From Leptospirales bacterium (GTDB taxonomy: Bacteria; Spirochaetota; Leptospiria; Leptospirales; Leptonemataceae): a stretch of DNA of 64,000 bases. The notes under the pieces were generated by a model. It did no database searches, was not told the origin of the DNA, and saw only the letters and a list, made by a program, of their open reading frames with translations. Positions 1 through 8,164 of the stretch are shown here, one piece after another; the first letter of the stretch is position 1, and each line of letters opens with the position of its first letter. The stretch is from contig JAIBBM010000014.1 in assembly GCA_019694685.1 (NCBI GenBank), positions 20,167-84,166 on the forward strand, written 5' to 3'. Made by a program: the position numbers and the translations under genes.

Positions 1-501
1 TTCTTCGCGTCTCCTTGCTTTTAGAATATGGAAGATTCCTACTCCGTAAAATGCGGACAATGTGCTCGTGTAAGTGACATAGGCCGGAGTTGGTCCATAC
101 ACTGGCCTACCGTCGACCAGTACAAACTCCGCTGCATTTCCAGAATCAGGAATTAGTATACGAACCATATAATATATAAATATTAAGAATATCCAGGCAG
201 CGCCTGCTGCTTCCCATTTGCCGGCTCGGAGTCTGCCCAGGTGCCTCCCCAGAACAAAAAACACATACGCTGCTACAACACCGGCTACAATTTGAAGAGG
301 TCTCACCAGAGGCGGGCCTGCGGAAAGGAGTGCGTGAAGAAAACCGGTGTATTGCCAGATCGCAATCAGGATGAGTTGCAGTGCGAGTAGTCTATTGAGA
401 GTGTTGCGTCTGTCCTGGAAATAGAGTGCGAATGCCGTGCCAAGGAGCAAGGATAGGAAGAGCACAAGGAGGGCAACTCTGGTGGCAAATTCCGAAACCA
501 A
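1..501 (-). CDS. membrane sensor protein, N-terminal fragment (cut by window edge)
   Basis: An uninterrupted frame of 167 codons runs from a TTG at 499-501 off the left end of the window. The TTG has an AGAGGA ribosome-binding site about 8 nt upstream, and an in-frame TGA lies a few codons before it. The translation is almost all membrane: a hydrophobic segment starts near residue 7 (ALLVLFLSLLLGTAFAL), and at least three more follow, with short basic loops such as QDRRN and KARRREE. This is the layout of a polytopic N-terminal sensor region placed before a cytoplasmic output domain, as in membrane-anchored AraC-type regulators or 7TM histidine kinases. The output domain is outside the window, so the function cannot be named. 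It lies 54 nt downstream of the cyclase gene on the same strand. Confidence 0.75.
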   Translation of the reverse strand, partial: MVSEFATRVALLVLFLSLLLGTAFALYFQDRRNTLNRLLALQLILIAIWQYTGFLHALLSAGPPLVRPLQIVAGVVAAYVFFVLGRHLGRLRAGKWEAAGAAWIFLIFIYYMVRILIPDSGNAAEFVLVDGRPVYGPTPAYVTYTSTLSAFYGVGIFHILKARRREE

Positions 502-555
502 AATAAAATCCTCTCAGATTAGACGAGGTTTTCAGATCAGTCACCCGAATTTTGC

Positions 556-1812
556 TCAATCGCGGGTGGAACCGGTTAAAAAATACGTTTGCATGGGCCC
601 TTTCCCCTTCACCTCGATGAGGCCTCTGGTTTCAAATGTGAAGGTAGAGTGCAGAGTTTCGTATATGTGCTGGGAAACCTGAATTTGCCCGGGAATTCCG
701 TGGGATTCCATCCTGCTTGCGAGGTTAACGGTGTCACCCCACAGATCGTAGATGAATTTCTTTTCTCCAATGACCCCGGCGACTACCGGGCCGGAATGAA
801 TTCCGATTCTAATGCTTAGATCCATTCCTTCTCTGCGGGCCATCTCCAGGATCATTTGTTGCATATCCAGTGCCATGCGGGCTGCGGATTGCATATGGTT
901 TTCATCTGGCTCGGGTAAGCCCGCAGCCGCCATGTAAGAATCACCGATTGTTTTGATTTTCTCCATTCCATTTTTTTCGCAAAGCATGTCGAATGCGGAG
1001 AAGATTCTGCTGAGAATACTCACTACTTCATCCGCGGGCATGCTTCCGGACATTGGTGTGAAATTTACAATGTCTGCAAAGAGCACTGTGGCTCGATCAA
1101 ATCGATCTGCAATGAGTCTTTCTCCTGCCTTCAGCCGATCCGCGATTGGTTCTGGAAGAATATTCAAAAGCAAACGATCTGACTTCTTTCTTTCCGAATC
1201 CAGCTCGCTTTCCACTCGTTCTGTGCCACGGTGAAAATAGTAAAGAATACTTAACAGTGTAATGAAAGAAAGAACACCGGTGCTATAGCCAGCCAGAAGT
1301 GCGATATCTCCAGGAATCAGGATCATGGGTGCAATCTTCGCTTTGAGTTCATGCGAAACAAAAAAGAGCACAACAGAGAGCAAAGAGAGAACGTAGAGAG
1401 ATTTTTTCTGATCCGGGCCAATGAACAACAGGGGTGCCGCTGCCAGGGTGAAATAAAAAAGTTCCGGATACATCTGATTGCCCAGAGCGAGAACCCAGAA
1501 GAACGTGAGACTGTTTCCGACAACGAGGCCCATCACTCGAGCCATTTTATACTGGCCGCGATAGTTGAGAAAGAAACACCCGGCCAGAAGCAAAGTGTCG
1601 ATCAAGCTCGTCACAGTGCCAATGGCAGATGTGCCCAGGGCCAGTCCCAGAGGTAGAAAAGACAAAGTGACGCCCGCGGCGATCAGGAAGAGCTGATTGC
1701 TGAGCACTACACGCTTCTTTTCCGGCGGACTCATGGTCTGCTTCACGCCTATGTTTGCAAGGGCTCTAAAGAAACTGACGATATCTCTGGATGGAGCGGG
1801 GATCGTCTGCAT
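556..1812 (-). CDS. membrane-bound class III adenylate cyclase
   Basis: 418 residues. It should make cyclic AMP from ATP at the inner face of the inner membrane. About six hydrophobic segments fill residues 35-205, followed by a short linker (KSDRLLLNILPEPIADRLKAG), which is the usual signalling helix in front of cyclase domains. The catalytic domain spans about 235-405. Visible motifs are FADIVNFT (first metal aspartate), KIKTIGDSYM (substrate lysine and second metal aspartate), GIHSGPVVAGVIG, and DLWGDTVNLASRM (transition-state asparagine and arginine), so it looks active. The membrane head has no recognisable ligand site. The gene starts 5 nt after recG ends and is probably co-transcribed with it. 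Adenylate rather than guanylate specificity is inferred from the Lys/Asp pair. Confidence 0.9.
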   Translation of the reverse strand: MQTIPAPSRDIVSFFRALANIGVKQTMSPPEKKRVVLSNQLFLIAAGVTLSFLPLGLALGTSAIGTVTSLIDTLLLAGCFFLNYRGQYKMARVMGLVVGNSLTFFWVLALGNQMYPELFYFTLAAAPLLFIGPDQKKSLYVLSLLSVVLFFVSHELKAKIAPMILIPGDIALLAGYSTGVLSFITLLSILYYFHRGTERVESELDSERKKSDRLLLNILPEPIADRLKAGERLIADRFDRATVLFADIVNFTPMSGSMPADEVVSILSRIFSAFDMLCEKNGMEKIKTIGDSYMAAAGLPEPDENHMQSAARMALDMQQMILEMARREGMDLSIRIGIHSGPVVAGVIGEKKFIYDLWGDTVNLASRMESHGIPGQIQVSQHIYETLHSTFTFETRGLIEVKGKGPMQTYFLTGSTRD

Positions 1813-1817
1813 GAAGA

Positions 1818-3938
1818 TCAGCTGAGACTTTGCTCCGCAGATGAAAACCGATTTTTGATAAACTCAAGGGCGCCCGGGGGTAGATCTGTCCACTCGTTTG
1901 CGGCTGCGAAGGACTCCTCTACTAGTTTTCTATCTTCAAGCAGACTCGCAATTCTCAGGCCATCTACGCCATGCTGTCGTTTTCCCAAAATTTCTCCCGG
2001 GCCGCGAATCTTGAGGTCCACTTCCGCAAGTTCAAAGCCATTGTCAGAGTTTACGATCGCGTTGAGCCTCTCTTCGCCGTCCTCTGTTGTTTCACCGGCC
2101 ATTAAAATGCAGAAGCTTTCTTCGCTCCCTCTTCCAACGCGGCCCCTGAGTTGATGTAGTTGTGAAATTCCAAAACGATCTGCGTGTTCTATGACCATGA
2201 TGGTCGCGTTGGCAACGTCCACACCAACTTCAATGACAGTAGTGGAGACAAGAATCTGAACTCTACCGGCGCGAAACTCGCGAAAGACTCTATCCTTATC
2301 TTCTGTTTTCATTTTGCCGTGAAGCAGCTCCACTTTCAGGTCAGGAAAAATGCTCGTGCGAAGTTCTTCATACGCGTCTGTTGCAGCACGCACATCCAGT
2401 TTCTCGCTTTCTTCAATCACCGGATAAACGATGTAACACTGTCTGCCGTTTGAAACGTGATTTCGAATGGATTTGTAAAGGCCAGGACGTCTATCTTCTG
2501 CCAGCCGAATGGTCTTGATCGGCACTCTGCCCGCAGGTTTTTCCTTCAGCGTAACCAGGCTGAGATCCGCAAATTCTGTCAGACACAGAGTTCGAGGGAT
2601 TGGTGTTGCGGTCATTCCAATGACGTCTGGATTCTTTCCCTTGCGACGTAGAGATTCTCTCTGTTCTACACCGAAGCGATGCTGTTCGTCTATGATGACC
2701 AGGCCCAGGGACTCAAACACAACTTCTGGTTCCAGAAGGCTGTGCGTTCCAATCACAATATCTGTTTCTCCGCGCGCCAACCTGTCGAGCACTTGAGCCT
2801 TTGATTTCTTTGAATCTGCGCTGATGAGCAAATCCACTTGAACTCCTGAAAGTCCAAGTAAATCTACGAACGTACGAAAATGTTGGCGTGCTAGAACTTC
2901 TGTGGGAGCGAGCATAGCGCACTGCACTCTGTTTTCTGTATAGTGAAGCATGCTTGCCAGAGCGACCAGAGTCTTTCCTGAACCAACATCACCTTGCAGC
3001 AGGAAGGCGAATGCGTGATCTGTGGTTCCTTCTTTCAAAATCGCAAGGATTGCTTTGTCTTGCTCCGTCGTAAGCTGGAAAGGAAGCCTGGCGCGAAGAG
3101 AGTCAAACTGCTTTGATTTTCCAGGAGCCAGTGGCCAGAGCATTCTAGGTTCGCGCAATCTTTCATCTCTTTTCTGTTTCATATGCGCTGAAAAGAGAAA
3201 CAGCTCCTCAAACTTCAGAGTGTGTCTGGCAAGAGCCAGCTCCTCTTTGTTCTGTGGAAAATGAATCGCATGCAGGGATTGCATTCTATCGAGCACACGA
3301 GCAGATTTGACCAGACCATCTGGGAGCAGATCTGGCAGAGTGACCGAACTTTCCAGGACAGAATGTAGAATCCTTCTGAAACCTCTGCTATCCAATCCTT
3401 TCTTCTTGAGTGCTTCTGAACCAGGATAAACAGGTACGATTCTTCCAACGTGGATGGTTTCTGCATCTTCGGAATCCAGTTCTTCAAAATCGGGATGCAC
3501 CATTTGCATCCCACCGTAAAATTCAAGTTTGCCCGAGACCACGAACGTTGCATCTTTCACGAACACTCGACGAAAGTATTGCGCGCCTCGAAAGAATACG
3601 AGAGACAAAGGCTCTCCTTGCATGGTTCTGGTTTGCACAACCAGTCTGGACATTCTGCCATGTGCCAGATACGCGGTTTGCACGGTGACAATCAGAGTGG
3701 TTTCTATTCCCGCGCGAAATACGGTACTTTCTGCGAATGTGCGATCCAGGTAGCGACGTGGAAAGAAATAGAGTAGATCTTCGAGTGATTTAATTCCTGC
3801 AGCCAGCAATAGCTCCGCGCGAGCCGGGCCAACGCCTGCAATCGACGTGAGCTCCGCCAGGGCTGGATTAGTTTTCGCGCTGGAGCCTTTCGATCTGGTC
3901 CCGGAGCTCTGCTGCTTCTTCAAATCGTTCCTGCTCAA
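1818..3938 (-). CDS. recG: ATP-dependent DNA helicase RecG
   Basis: 706 residues, the usual RecG length. RecG remodels stalled replication forks and branch-migrates Holliday junctions. The N-terminal wedge/OB region occupies about 28-280 (helix-hairpin-like TSIAGVGPARAE, then LLYFFPRRYLDR). Superfamily 2 helicase motifs follow: Walker A GDVGSGKT at 316-323, DEQH at 417-420, GMTATPIPRTL, and the C-terminal QLRGRVGRG motif VI. The ATG at 3938 makes the gene overlap the end of the upstream BFN gene by 71 nt. There is no good start codon between that ATG and the conserved region, so the overlap is probably real, although the first 25 residues look unstructured and a weak non-ATG start is possible. 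Confidence 0.96.
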   Translation of the reverse strand: MSRNDLKKQQSSGTRSKGSSAKTNPALAELTSIAGVGPARAELLLAAGIKSLEDLLYFFPRRYLDRTFAESTVFRAGIETTLIVTVQTAYLAHGRMSRLVVQTRTMQGEPLSLVFFRGAQYFRRVFVKDATFVVSGKLEFYGGMQMVHPDFEELDSEDAETIHVGRIVPVYPGSEALKKKGLDSRGFRRILHSVLESSVTLPDLLPDGLVKSARVLDRMQSLHAIHFPQNKEELALARHTLKFEELFLFSAHMKQKRDERLREPRMLWPLAPGKSKQFDSLRARLPFQLTTEQDKAILAILKEGTTDHAFAFLLQGDVGSGKTLVALASMLHYTENRVQCAMLAPTEVLARQHFRTFVDLLGLSGVQVDLLISADSKKSKAQVLDRLARGETDIVIGTHSLLEPEVVFESLGLVIIDEQHRFGVEQRESLRRKGKNPDVIGMTATPIPRTLCLTEFADLSLVTLKEKPAGRVPIKTIRLAEDRRPGLYKSIRNHVSNGRQCYIVYPVIEESEKLDVRAATDAYEELRTSIFPDLKVELLHGKMKTEDKDRVFREFRAGRVQILVSTTVIEVGVDVANATIMVIEHADRFGISQLHQLRGRVGRGSEESFCILMAGETTEDGEERLNAIVNSDNGFELAEVDLKIRGPGEILGKRQHGVDGLRIASLLEDRKLVEESFAAANEWTDLPPGALEFIKNRFSSAEQSLS

Positions 3939-4473
3939 CCGCTTTTTGCAGTCTTGTTTTCAATGCCTCTAGCGGAGATTGCGTCATTGTGGAAGCGGGT
4001 GTTTCTTCGTCTTCGTTTTCGGATGCTTCGCTTTTGGCTTCATCACCGATCACCACGCCAGCCTCTTGATACACTTTGTCGTGCATATAGATGGGGCATT
4101 TCGCGCGAATGGCAATGGCCACTGAATCGGAAGGACGAGCATCAATTTCTACGATCCCATCGTCTGACTGGATCACGATTCTGGCATAGAAAATGTTTCC
4201 GATGATATCATTGATGATCACGTGCAGTATGCGCGATTCCAATTCTGAAATCATGTTGATGATGAGATCATGAGTGTTCGGACGAGGTGGAGTTACCCCA
4301 TCGAGAGCACTGGAAATAGAATACGTTTCGAGAGGCCCAATAAAGATGGGAACCACCTTGTTGGATGTAGATCCAACTGGTTTCATGAAAATGGCGAATC
4401 CGACGTTCGTGATGGACACGTCTGAGATTTTGACTTCCATGAGGCCTTCAGGGAGTTTGTGTTCTTCGCTCAT
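3868..4473 (-). CDS. bifunctional nuclease (BFN/DUF151) protein with C-terminal UVR motif
   Basis: 201 residues. The BFN domain (about 8-135) carries the family signatures GFAIFMKP, VPIFIGPLET and DARPSDSVAIAIRAKCPIY. An acidic linker rich in Glu and Ser follows at about 140-165. A C-terminal UvrB/UvrC motif (about 170-201, VEQERFEEAAELRDQIERLQ) ends the protein. The family was named for a plant nuclease. In bacteria its activity is poorly tested, and the UVR motif suggests contact with a nucleic-acid or ATPase partner such as Clp or Uvr proteins. The ATG overlaps the stop of the upstream lipoprotein (ATGA), so the two are translationally coupled. The 3' end overlaps recG by 71 nt. Confidence 0.9.
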   Translation of the reverse strand: MSEEHKLPEGLMEVKISDVSITNVGFAIFMKPVGSTSNKVVPIFIGPLETYSISSALDGVTPPRPNTHDLIINMISELESRILHVIINDIIGNIFYARIVIQSDDGIVEIDARPSDSVAIAIRAKCPIYMHDKVYQEAGVVIGDEAKSEASENEDEETPASTMTQSPLEALKTRLQKAVEQERFEEAAELRDQIERLQREN

Positions 4474-5057
4474 GGCGCTGCCGTCCAGTCGAGGTAGATT
4501 GTTTCCTGTTGTTCTGCGGAAACAGGTCCGCCTTCCAGTTTGATGTTCAATGTAACGGGGAAGAAATCTGGAGTGGGTTTTGTCTGGATGGTCCCGTATT
4601 TTTTGTGAAACTTCACAAGCATGGTTCCCAGGTAGTCAAAGCACCAGAGTCCTGAACCGTTTTCATCCCAGCGCAATCCTTCCATGTGATCTTCTGCAAA
4701 CTTGTCTCCCTTTGAGATTTTGTACACGCAGTGCGCTCCGGTTCGCGTGCTTTCTTCCTGGGTGTTCAAGCCGCGCGAAAAGTTCACGCGCATTCCCGGA
4801 GTCTGTCTGGAATGAAAATACATATGATATGCGAAGTCAAACCAGGTTTTGGTTTTTTCTGCCGGCAGACTGAATCGATAGATCCCTCCTTCTGGAGGGG
4901 GAGCTGTGCATTTGCCTTCCGCGAAATCATCGCACAGAAACGCTTTTTCTAATTTGATAGGACCTCCGCAGGCACATGGGATCAGGACTGCCAGAGTGGC
5001 TACACAGTACGCGAATCGGCGCACGAGACGATACGGAGTTCTATCTATCCGTAACAT
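4470..5057 (-). CDS. hypothetical lipoprotein
   Basis: 195 residues of unknown function. The N-terminus has basic residues followed by a hydrophobic stretch (YCVATLAVLI) ending in two candidate lipobox cysteines (IPCACG), so it is probably an exported lipoprotein. The mature part is rich in aromatic residues with four further cysteines and no motif I recognise. The ATG at 5057 overlaps the end of the DUF4416 gene by 17 nt. An in-frame GTG about 11 codons later (VRRFAYCVATL) would give a more typical signal peptide. The stop overlaps the start of the BFN gene by 4 nt. Confidence 0.75.
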   Translation of the reverse strand: MLRIDRTPYRLVRRFAYCVATLAVLIPCACGGPIKLEKAFLCDDFAEGKCTAPPPEGGIYRFSLPAEKTKTWFDFAYHMYFHSRQTPGMRVNFSRGLNTQEESTRTGAHCVYKISKGDKFAEDHMEGLRWDENGSGLWCFDYLGTMLVKFHKKYGTIQTKPTPDFFPVTLNIKLEGGPVSAEQQETIYLDWTAAP

Positions 5058-5571
5058 GAGCCAGCCTCAAATCGTTGAAAATAGATATAACAGATTCGTA
5101 TCGATACAGGTCCGGCGTATGAACGAACGGCCTGAAGGAACCAGACTCATAATAGTAGAGACTCTGCGCGAAAATCCCACCGTACAGGTAAATGTGGTGA
5201 AAGTCATCCTTCAAAGAAGTGCGCACACTTGTGAATTCTGTGACATATCCCGGGTCTATTTCAACCAGCGGTCGACCCAGTTGTTGCAGTCCGCTTTCTA
5301 CAGCCAGGGTCTTTCTTCTGATATCCACGATTTCCTCGCGCGCGACCTGCCTTTGAAAACTCAAAATGCGCATAGTCTTCCTGGCTAGATTTGTATAGAG
5401 GGGCATCAGGAGTTCGGTCGGGACAGAATGACTTTCGTAATCGGCCTTGCCAAATGCGGATTCCAGCTTCTTCTTCGCGGTGAGGTAGGGTTCTCCGTCG
5501 TCAAAATAGCAGGCTGCGTAAAGTCTGGCCGGTGACGGCTGAGTCAGCTCTGGCTTCCACTTATCCGCCAT
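5041..5571 (-). CDS. DUF4416 family protein
   Basis: 176 residues from the ATG at 5571 (MADKWKPE). A longer frame reaches 5637 but would overlap the divergent gene's start, and its extra residues do not look like family sequence. The hallmark block IDPGYVTEFTSVRTS LKDDFHHIYLYGGIFAQ near residues 100-135, followed by a tyrosine-rich strand and FVHTPDLYRYES, is characteristic of DUF4416. Members are conserved small cytoplasmic proteins of unknown function in spirochaetes and deltaproteobacteria. It appears to be the first gene of the minus-strand run that continues through the lipoprotein, BFN, recG and cyclase genes. Confidence 0.8.
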   Translation of the reverse strand: MADKWKPELTQPSPARLYAACYFDDGEPYLTAKKKLESAFGKADYESHSVPTELLMPLYTNLARKTMRILSFQRQVAREEIVDIRRKTLAVESGLQQLGRPLVEIDPGYVTEFTSVRTSLKDDFHHIYLYGGIFAQSLYYYESGSFRPFVHTPDLYRYESVISIFNDLRLAHVTDR

Positions 5572-5629
5572 GGTGAGGATTTGTGTAATAACTGTGGCGC
5601 GTAAACAACTAATTCCGGGGAGGGATTGA

Positions 5630-6022
5630 ATGATCAAATTGAGCTGGCTGCTTCAAATCCTCTGCGCCGTCATCCTCGCGCAGACTCTGTACTTTAAATT
5701 CTCGGGAGCGCCTGAATCTGTCTGGATTTTTTCCAGGCTAGGAATGGAACCGTGGGGTAGATATTTGACCGGCGGGCTGGAATTGGTTGCAGTCTTGCTT
5801 TTGCTTGTGCCGCGAACCATCTGGATGGGAGCGACTCTCGCCGGCGGATTGATGCTTGGCGCCATCATCAGTCATCTGGCTGTACTCGGCGTAGTTGTCA
5901 TCGGGCCGGACGGTCGCGGAGATGGTGGACTTCTTTTTTCCCTGGCCGCTATAGACGGGTTGTTTGCTGCTGCGGTTCTTTGGATTCGTCGGGATTCGAT
6001 TCCGTTTCTGGCTCGCGAATAG
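5630..6022 (+). CDS. DoxX-like small integral membrane protein
   Basis: 130 residues with four predicted membrane helices: about 5-20, 46-62, 67-90 and 102-118. Sequence features match DoxX/DUF-type four-helix proteins: an early YFKFSGAPESVWIFSRLG loop, then TGGLELVAVLLLLVPRT. The role of these proteins is uncertain, although some partner with thiol or quinone redox enzymes. The start has a strong ribosome-binding site (GGGAGGG) 4-5 nt upstream. The 3' end overlaps the convergent DedA/ATP-grasp gene by 74 nt. Confidence 0.78.
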   Translation: MIKLSWLLQILCAVILAQTLYFKFSGAPESVWIFSRLGMEPWGRYLTGGLELVAVLLLLVPRTIWMGATLAGGLMLGAIISHLAVLGVVVIGPDGRGDGGLLFSLAAIDGLFAAAVLWIRRDSIPFLARE

Positions 6023-7601
6023 CACTGGTTAGCAGGGAGATCATTTCGCGCACGGTCATTGGCTGGAATCCTTTTTGGCGATTGGAAGCTCCAATTGCGT
6101 AGGCAAGCCTCCATTGCTCAAAAAGTGCGCGATATGCGTGGATCACCGAGACTGCTGGATCGTAAATGTGAGTGGGTTCTGAAGTCACTCCGTTGAGTTC
6201 CAGTATACGAATTCCATCTGCGCGCATGAGTGCAGATTCGTCTTTCACACGAATGTCGTATCTACCCAGGTAGAATCCGCGAAAGCACTTGCTGATTCGA
6301 TCGATTTCTTGTTCCAGGGCAGTCGTCTGGAGGTCAGCACCATCGAGAAAGATAGAACCACGCGCATGAGTGCCCAGCTCTACGAGTTGAATAGATTCCC
6401 CTTTTTTGGGAATATACGTTAGGCGACTCTGGTTTGCGCTGCAATAGTGATCTGCGAGTGCTACGGCTCGATGGTCGCGCAGAATCATTTCTTCAAGAGT
6501 TTGTTTTCCATCTCCTACAAGACGCGGCATGGTCTTTCGCGTAATCGAGAGTATTCGACCGTTTTCTTCATCTGGCATGCGCGCATATAGAATCCCAAAT
6601 TCTAAGCCGGAAATGTATTCCTGTATGATCAACGCCTTCGGGTTTTTCAGTGCAATCGTAAGCTCTTGTTCGCTTCGAACGATTTGCACTCCGCTGCCTC
6701 TTTGTCCTTGATCTGGCTTGATCACAATTGGAAAAGTGAGTGCGTGCTCTGCCATGAAACTAAGAGCGATGGACGCGCGCTCGTTGGCCGCTTGCCCGGA
6801 CGGCTCCTTCATGGAAGGAATCAATTTATATTTTGCAACTGAATCCGGGGGAAGATGGTCCAGGATGCGCGATTTGGATTCACCGATGACACCGGAACTT
6901 TCTATTCCCGGATTCGACGCAGTGAACAAAAGAGGGCCTTTAAATCGAATCGCAAGATAGATGCAGTAAAATATGATGGGCGGATAGGCAGCCCAGGATG
7001 GCCAGAATTCCCAGCGCATCCTGTACCATTTTCCGGCAAGCATTCGCCTTCCGCGAAATGTGACAAGAGAGAGCAATAGATGAACAGAGAAATACAGGGC
7101 AGCGGCGAGCACTGCGAGTATGGGAAGTATGTGAGATTCCTCGAAGAGTGCGTGCGCCTGCGATCCTAGAAAGTATGCAATACTTACGATCAGAGGCGTC
7201 CAGAGTAAAGCCGCAAGTGCGAACCAGAACAGGAACTCCACCAGATTCACTTTCAGAAGGCCAGCGGCAAAGTACGTGGGTAGCCTGGTTCCTGGAATGA
7301 AGCGCGATGTGAGAATCAACCAGTGTCCTTTTGCAGCAAACCACCTGGAGCTTTCTTCTATCTTACGCTCCGTGACGAACCACTTCAGAGGACGGATTTT
7401 TACGGCAGGTCTACCCAGAATTCTGCCTGCTGCAAATAGTAGCAAGTCCCCTGCGAATATTCCGCTGGCACATGCGATGATTCCTGGAACCAGGGCGACT
7501 TTGTGTGTCGCAGCCGCCATTCCCGTGGCAATGCATGTTAGATCTTCGCTTACGAAGGTGGAGAGTGCAATCAGTACGTAGGCGAGTCCGTCAGCCAGCA
7601 A
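5949..7601 (-). CDS. fusion of DedA (SNARE-associated/VTT) membrane domain and ATP-grasp ligase domain
   Basis: 550 residues joining two families. Residues about 1-190 are a DedA/VTT domain: FAGDLLLFAAGRILG, then SRFIPGTRLPTYFAAGL, which is the family's conserved arginine/proline signature, flanked by helices. DedA proteins act in membrane homeostasis and lipid-carrier (undecaprenyl phosphate) flipping. Residues about 225-500 resemble an ATP-grasp domain: FPIVIKPDQGQRGSGV (ATP-binding lysine and glycine loop), IIQEYISGLEFGILYARM, and RILELNGVTSEPTHIYDP (metal-binding Glu/Asn near the end). ATP-grasp enzymes join a carboxylate to an amine or thiol through an acyl phosphate. The substrate is unknown. 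The gene overlaps the DinB gene by 11 nt at its start. Confidence 0.85.
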   Translation of the reverse strand: MLADGLAYVLIALSTFVSEDLTCIATGMAAATHKVALVPGIIACASGIFAGDLLLFAAGRILGRPAVKIRPLKWFVTERKIEESSRWFAAKGHWLILTSRFIPGTRLPTYFAAGLLKVNLVEFLFWFALAALLWTPLIVSIAYFLGSQAHALFEESHILPILAVLAAALYFSVHLLLSLVTFRGRRMLAGKWYRMRWEFWPSWAAYPPIIFYCIYLAIRFKGPLLFTASNPGIESSGVIGESKSRILDHLPPDSVAKYKLIPSMKEPSGQAANERASIALSFMAEHALTFPIVIKPDQGQRGSGVQIVRSEQELTIALKNPKALIIQEYISGLEFGILYARMPDEENGRILSITRKTMPRLVGDGKQTLEEMILRDHRAVALADHYCSANQSRLTYIPKKGESIQLVELGTHARGSIFLDGADLQTTALEQEIDRISKCFRGFYLGRYDIRVKDESALMRADGIRILELNGVTSEPTHIYDPAVSVIHAYRALFEQWRLAYAIGASNRQKGFQPMTVREMISLLTSAIREPETESNPDESKEPQQQTTRL

Positions 7602-8139
7602 GACTCTCTGCTCTCAAGAATTCGAGGGTGGAAGGTGCAATCCCAAAGTCAGCCGGAACAGCAAATCCTCTCTCCGCCAGGATGTAGGAAATCAGTGCGA
7701 AATGATGAACTGTGTGCGAAATCAGAAATTGGATTTCGCGCTCTCTCGTGGACGTGACAAATTCGACTGGATGCGAAGCTTCTACTTTTACCTGCACAGG
7801 CTCGTTTTCGGTCCACCGGAGCCCTCGTAGTCTTTCGCGTACCAGTTCCAGCTCTCGCCGCGCGAGATCGAGGAGTCGTTCTGATTCCGAGTTTCTTTCT
7901 CTCAGATCGTAGTCGATGCTTCCGGCTGGCTCGTCCCTGAGGAAGCAGCGGTAAAAATCCAGAATGTGTCGCATGTGACTGCCCACGGATGCACCCAGCG
8001 GAGAACGAGCCGAATAGTCCTCCTGCGTGAGTTTCGCCAGAAGTTCGCGTCCTTGATCAAGTATGTGCAACGTTACAGCCAGTCCACGGGACAAAATCTG
8101 CTCCTTTCTTTGATTGGTCTTGCCAACTGCAGTAATCAT
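7591..8139 (-). CDS. DinB-like putative metal-dependent protein
   Basis: 182 residues, a four-helix DinB/YfiT-like fold by pattern. Candidate metal-binding histidines fall where the family has them: SHMRHIL (H55/H58) in helix 2 and HTVHHF (H142, H145/H146) in helix 4. DinB-fold proteins include thiol-dependent transferases (bacillithiol or mycothiol) and proteins of unknown role. A specific reaction cannot be given. Its ATG lies 26 nt from the divergent start of the cyclase at 8165, so the two share a short promoter region. Its end overlaps the DedA/ATP-grasp start by 11 nt, which suggests co-expression. Confidence 0.75.
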   Translation of the reverse strand: MITAVGKTNQRKEQILSRGLAVTLHILDQGRELLAKLTQEDYSARSPLGASVGSHMRHILDFYRCFLRDEPAGSIDYDLRERNSESERLLDLARRELELVRERLRGLRWTENEPVQVKVEASHPVEFVTSTREREIQFLISHTVHHFALISYILAERGFAVPADFGIAPSTLEFLRAESLAG

Positions 8140-8164
8140 TACAGTGTTTCCGCGACGAACTGTT

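Noticed and set aside
5572..5637. 22-codon N-terminal extension of the DUF4416 protein
   Set aside because: It overlaps the start of the divergent DoxX-like gene, and the ATG at 5571 matches the family start better.
8114..8164. Upstream start for the cyclase at 8165
   Set aside because: It would read into the divergent DinB gene, and the extra residues are unlike the family.
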